Shown here: in pieces, positions 62,468-64,000 of the stretch | Layout: the number at the start of each line of letters is the position of its first letter | How positions within the stretch are numbered: position 1 is the first letter of the stretch | NCBI RefSeq assembly: GCF_000321225.1 | Contig: NW_004450266.1 | Location: forward strand, 6,969,804 to 7,033,803 | Direction: 5' to 3' | DNA: 64,000 nt | From: Odobenus rosmarus divergens | Taxonomy: Eukaryota; Chordata; Mammalia; Carnivora; Odobenidae | Notes under the pieces: model-generated | The model's database searches: none | Seen by the model: the letters and a program-made list of their open reading frames with translations, nothing else | What the model was told of the DNA's origin: nothing | Made by a program: the position numbers and the translations under genes

Positions 62468-62650
62468 CCGAGGTAGATAGGGTTTTAGAGTCAGACCAAA
62501 CAGGCCTCTCTATCAGCCACCAGCGGTGAGACCTTGGGCAAGACACTTAACCTTTCTGAGCCTTGATTTCCTCATGCATCAAATGGGAACAACCCCATAC
62601 CAATACCACAAGGGGTTATGGGAAAGATTAAGTGAATCCATGCCTCTCAA
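62468..62650 (+). mobile_element. MIR
   Basis: 'gagaccttgggcaagacact', 'taacctttctgagccttgat' and 'ttcctcatgcatcaaatggg' are near the MIR core consensus. Confidence 0.88.
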
Positions 62651-62654
62651 AACC

Positions 62655-63180
62655 AGGACAAGTGAACTCCCCTTTAACTGCTGCCCCGAGCTGGTAGGCA
62701 GTGGGGCCTATATCCAAACCCCAGTCTTTGTGAAGCCAAAGGCTAGCACCCTTCAACAATGCCACACAACCTCTCATTCTTGGCTGACAAGGACTGGGAC
62801 GGGGCTTTATTTCACAAGGGTCAAGTCTGCATTGATCAAAAGTGGCCTTGACTTATAAAACACAAGTTTCCAAAAGTGAGAAGTTTCCTCCCTCTATCTC
62901 TAAATCCTATCCGCCTCCTGCCCTAGGGAATCTTTACTGGCAGTGACTCCATTAAATTCCAATAGATGGCCAGGCTTCTGAGCACATCACCTAATCCTTG
63001 TCTGCTAAAAGCGCCAGAGACTTAGGCAGATGCAGTCATTTCAACCAAGGAGGCTCAGGAAAAGCTGCTTGTCATTGGCTCCCAGCTTCCTAGAATGATG
63101 GGTCTGCCACTTATTCATGCGGGCTGCCCCCTCCTCTAGAGAAAGGCAAATCATCTTCACTCTCACCTGACATGAAACAA
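62655..63180. other. Unassigned non-coding sequence
   Basis: No gene or repeat is recognised. Confidence 0.4.
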
Positions 63181-63184
63181 GCCC

Positions 63185-63280
63185 CGGATGGGCAGTGTGA
63201 AGCCGAGTCTCAGTCCTCTCTCTACCACCTACTAGCTGTGTGGCCAGACCTGGTTTTGTCACTTCTCTCTGGTCCACTCC
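63185..63280 (+). mobile_element. MIR fragment
   Basis: 'ctaccacctactagctgtgt' and 'ggccagacctggttttgtca' match the MIR middle. Confidence 0.62.
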
Positions 63281-63284
63281 AAAG

Positions 63285-63565
63285 TGGCAATGACTAAACT
63301 TACTTGGTCCAAAAATACACACTATCTACAGTGTGGTGGGTCTTGTGTTCGGTACTAGAAATAAGAGTAAGATTTATACTTGGGCTTAGAGGAGCTCACT
63401 GTTCTGAAAAAAGTTGGAGGGTGTTCCTGGGGCAGAAGTAGGCATGCAGTCCTGAGAATACTGCTTGGTTCGAAGGAAGGAGTGGCCAATTATGCACCTG
63501 CCCAGACTACATTGCACAGCTTGGCTGAGGATTGAAGAATGTCAAGGATATAAACTGTAAAATCC
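63285..63565 (-). mobile_element. Possible L2 fragment, reverse orientation
   Basis: 'gtcttgtgttcggtactaga' and 'tagaggagctcactgttctg' resemble the reversed L2 3' end. The remainder is indistinct. Confidence 0.42.
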
Positions 63566-63569
63566 TGTT

Positions 63570-63955
63570 TGAAAATAAACTAGTATTCATTCATTATCCA
63601 TCCACTCTCTCATCCATCCAGTCACCCATTTCATTTTTTTAAAGATTTTATTTATTTATTTGAGAGAGAGAGAGAGCACAAGCCAAGGTGAAAGGCAGAG
63701 GGAGAAGCAGACTCTCTGCCAAGCAGGGAGCCCAATGCAGGACTCGATCCCAGGACCCCGAGATCGTGACCTGAGCCAAAGGCAGACACTTAAACTGACT
63801 GAGCCACCCAGGTGCCCCCATGTACCCATTTCAACAACAAACATTTAGTGAGTGTCTACTATGCATCAAGCACTAGGCATTGGACATATATCAGTGAACA
63901 GAACAGGTGAAAACCCCTGCCTTTCTGGAACTTACATTCCAATGAAATCCACCAC
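63570..63955 (-). mobile_element. L2 3' end, reverse orientation, interrupted by SINEC
   Basis: 'tagtattcattcattatcca' lies left of the SINEC. 'aacatttagtgagtgtctac', 'tatgcatcaagcactaggca' and 'ctttctggaacttacattcc' lie right of it, in reversed L2 order. Confidence 0.68.
63634..63823 (-). mobile_element. SINEC, reverse orientation
   Basis: 'aaagattttatttatttatt', 'caggactcgatcccaggacc', 'cgagatcgtgacctgagcca' and 'actgagccacccaggtgccc' are present. The flanking acccatttca (63624-63633 and 63824-63833) is the clear part of the target duplication. Confidence 0.96.
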
Positions 63956-64000
63956 CCATCTATCCCATCCATCCATCCATCCCATCCATCCATCCATCCA
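63956..64000 (+). repeat. (CCAT)n microsatellite, runs off the window
   Basis: CCAT units with two C insertions begin here and continue past the end, so the full length is unknown. Confidence 0.95.

Noticed and set aside
1..64000. A previously undescribed multi-gene system
   Set aside because: The window is repeat-rich mammalian non-coding DNA. No operon, gene cluster or coding exon could be supported by reading both strands.

Overview
This window looks like ordinary nuclear DNA from a placental mammal of the order Carnivora. I find no protein-coding gene that I can support. The lineage call rests on twelve copies of the tRNA-derived carnivore SINE (SINEC), six on each strand. The intact copies read ggcgcctgggtggctcag at the head and carry the phrases tcatgatcccagggtcctgg and caaataaataaataaaatc. 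That wording fits the arctoid type (bears, seals, mustelids and relatives) better than the dog-specific or cat-specific types. I cannot name the species. A recent-looking carnivore-type LINE-1 fragment (52317-53803) agrees with this.

About half of the sequence can be assigned to transposable elements. MIR and L2 fragments dominate and recur throughout on both strands. MER5-type hAT elements lie at 2577-2875, 3866-3943 and 47840-48182, with a longer hAT-like element at 17517-17985. Two MLT1-type LTRs lie at 1801-2185 and 30297-30702. Old LINE-1 pieces lie at 5915-8100, 13440-13830, 18265-18770, 33787-34200, 36430-36725, 49990-50345, 55230-56610 and 58030-58830. A few LTR-like or unclassified old repeats complete the set. 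Several insertions are nested with visible target-site duplications, so their order can be read: MIR, then LINE-1, then SINEC at 52115-53870, and MIR then SINEC at 9160-9475 and 44540-44850.

Between the repeats lie unassigned single-copy-looking stretches of 0.3 to 1.5 kb. The longest open frames (22797-23540 on plus, 58933-59607 on minus, 61736-62191 on plus) show no protein family that I recognise. Two of them begin at TTG, so I treat all three as chance. Some AT-rich unassigned stretches have clustered homeodomain, E-box, octamer or X-box-like motifs and could be conserved non-coding regulatory DNA. That is inference from composition only. A GC-rich patch at 10440-10780 is the closest thing to a CpG island.

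The most distinctive local features are four. (1) A 37-39 base piece of the 5' end of 5S rRNA at 61688-61726 is flanked by a perfect 15-base direct repeat and has no tail. (2) A 50-base assembly gap at 2679-2728 is bounded by a 30-base duplication and by a 34-base copy of a segment at 271-304, which points to an assembly error. (3) A 42-base by three minisatellite arose inside an L2 element. (4) An unbroken 109-base purine tract lies at 49557-49665. I found no evidence of a novel gene system.
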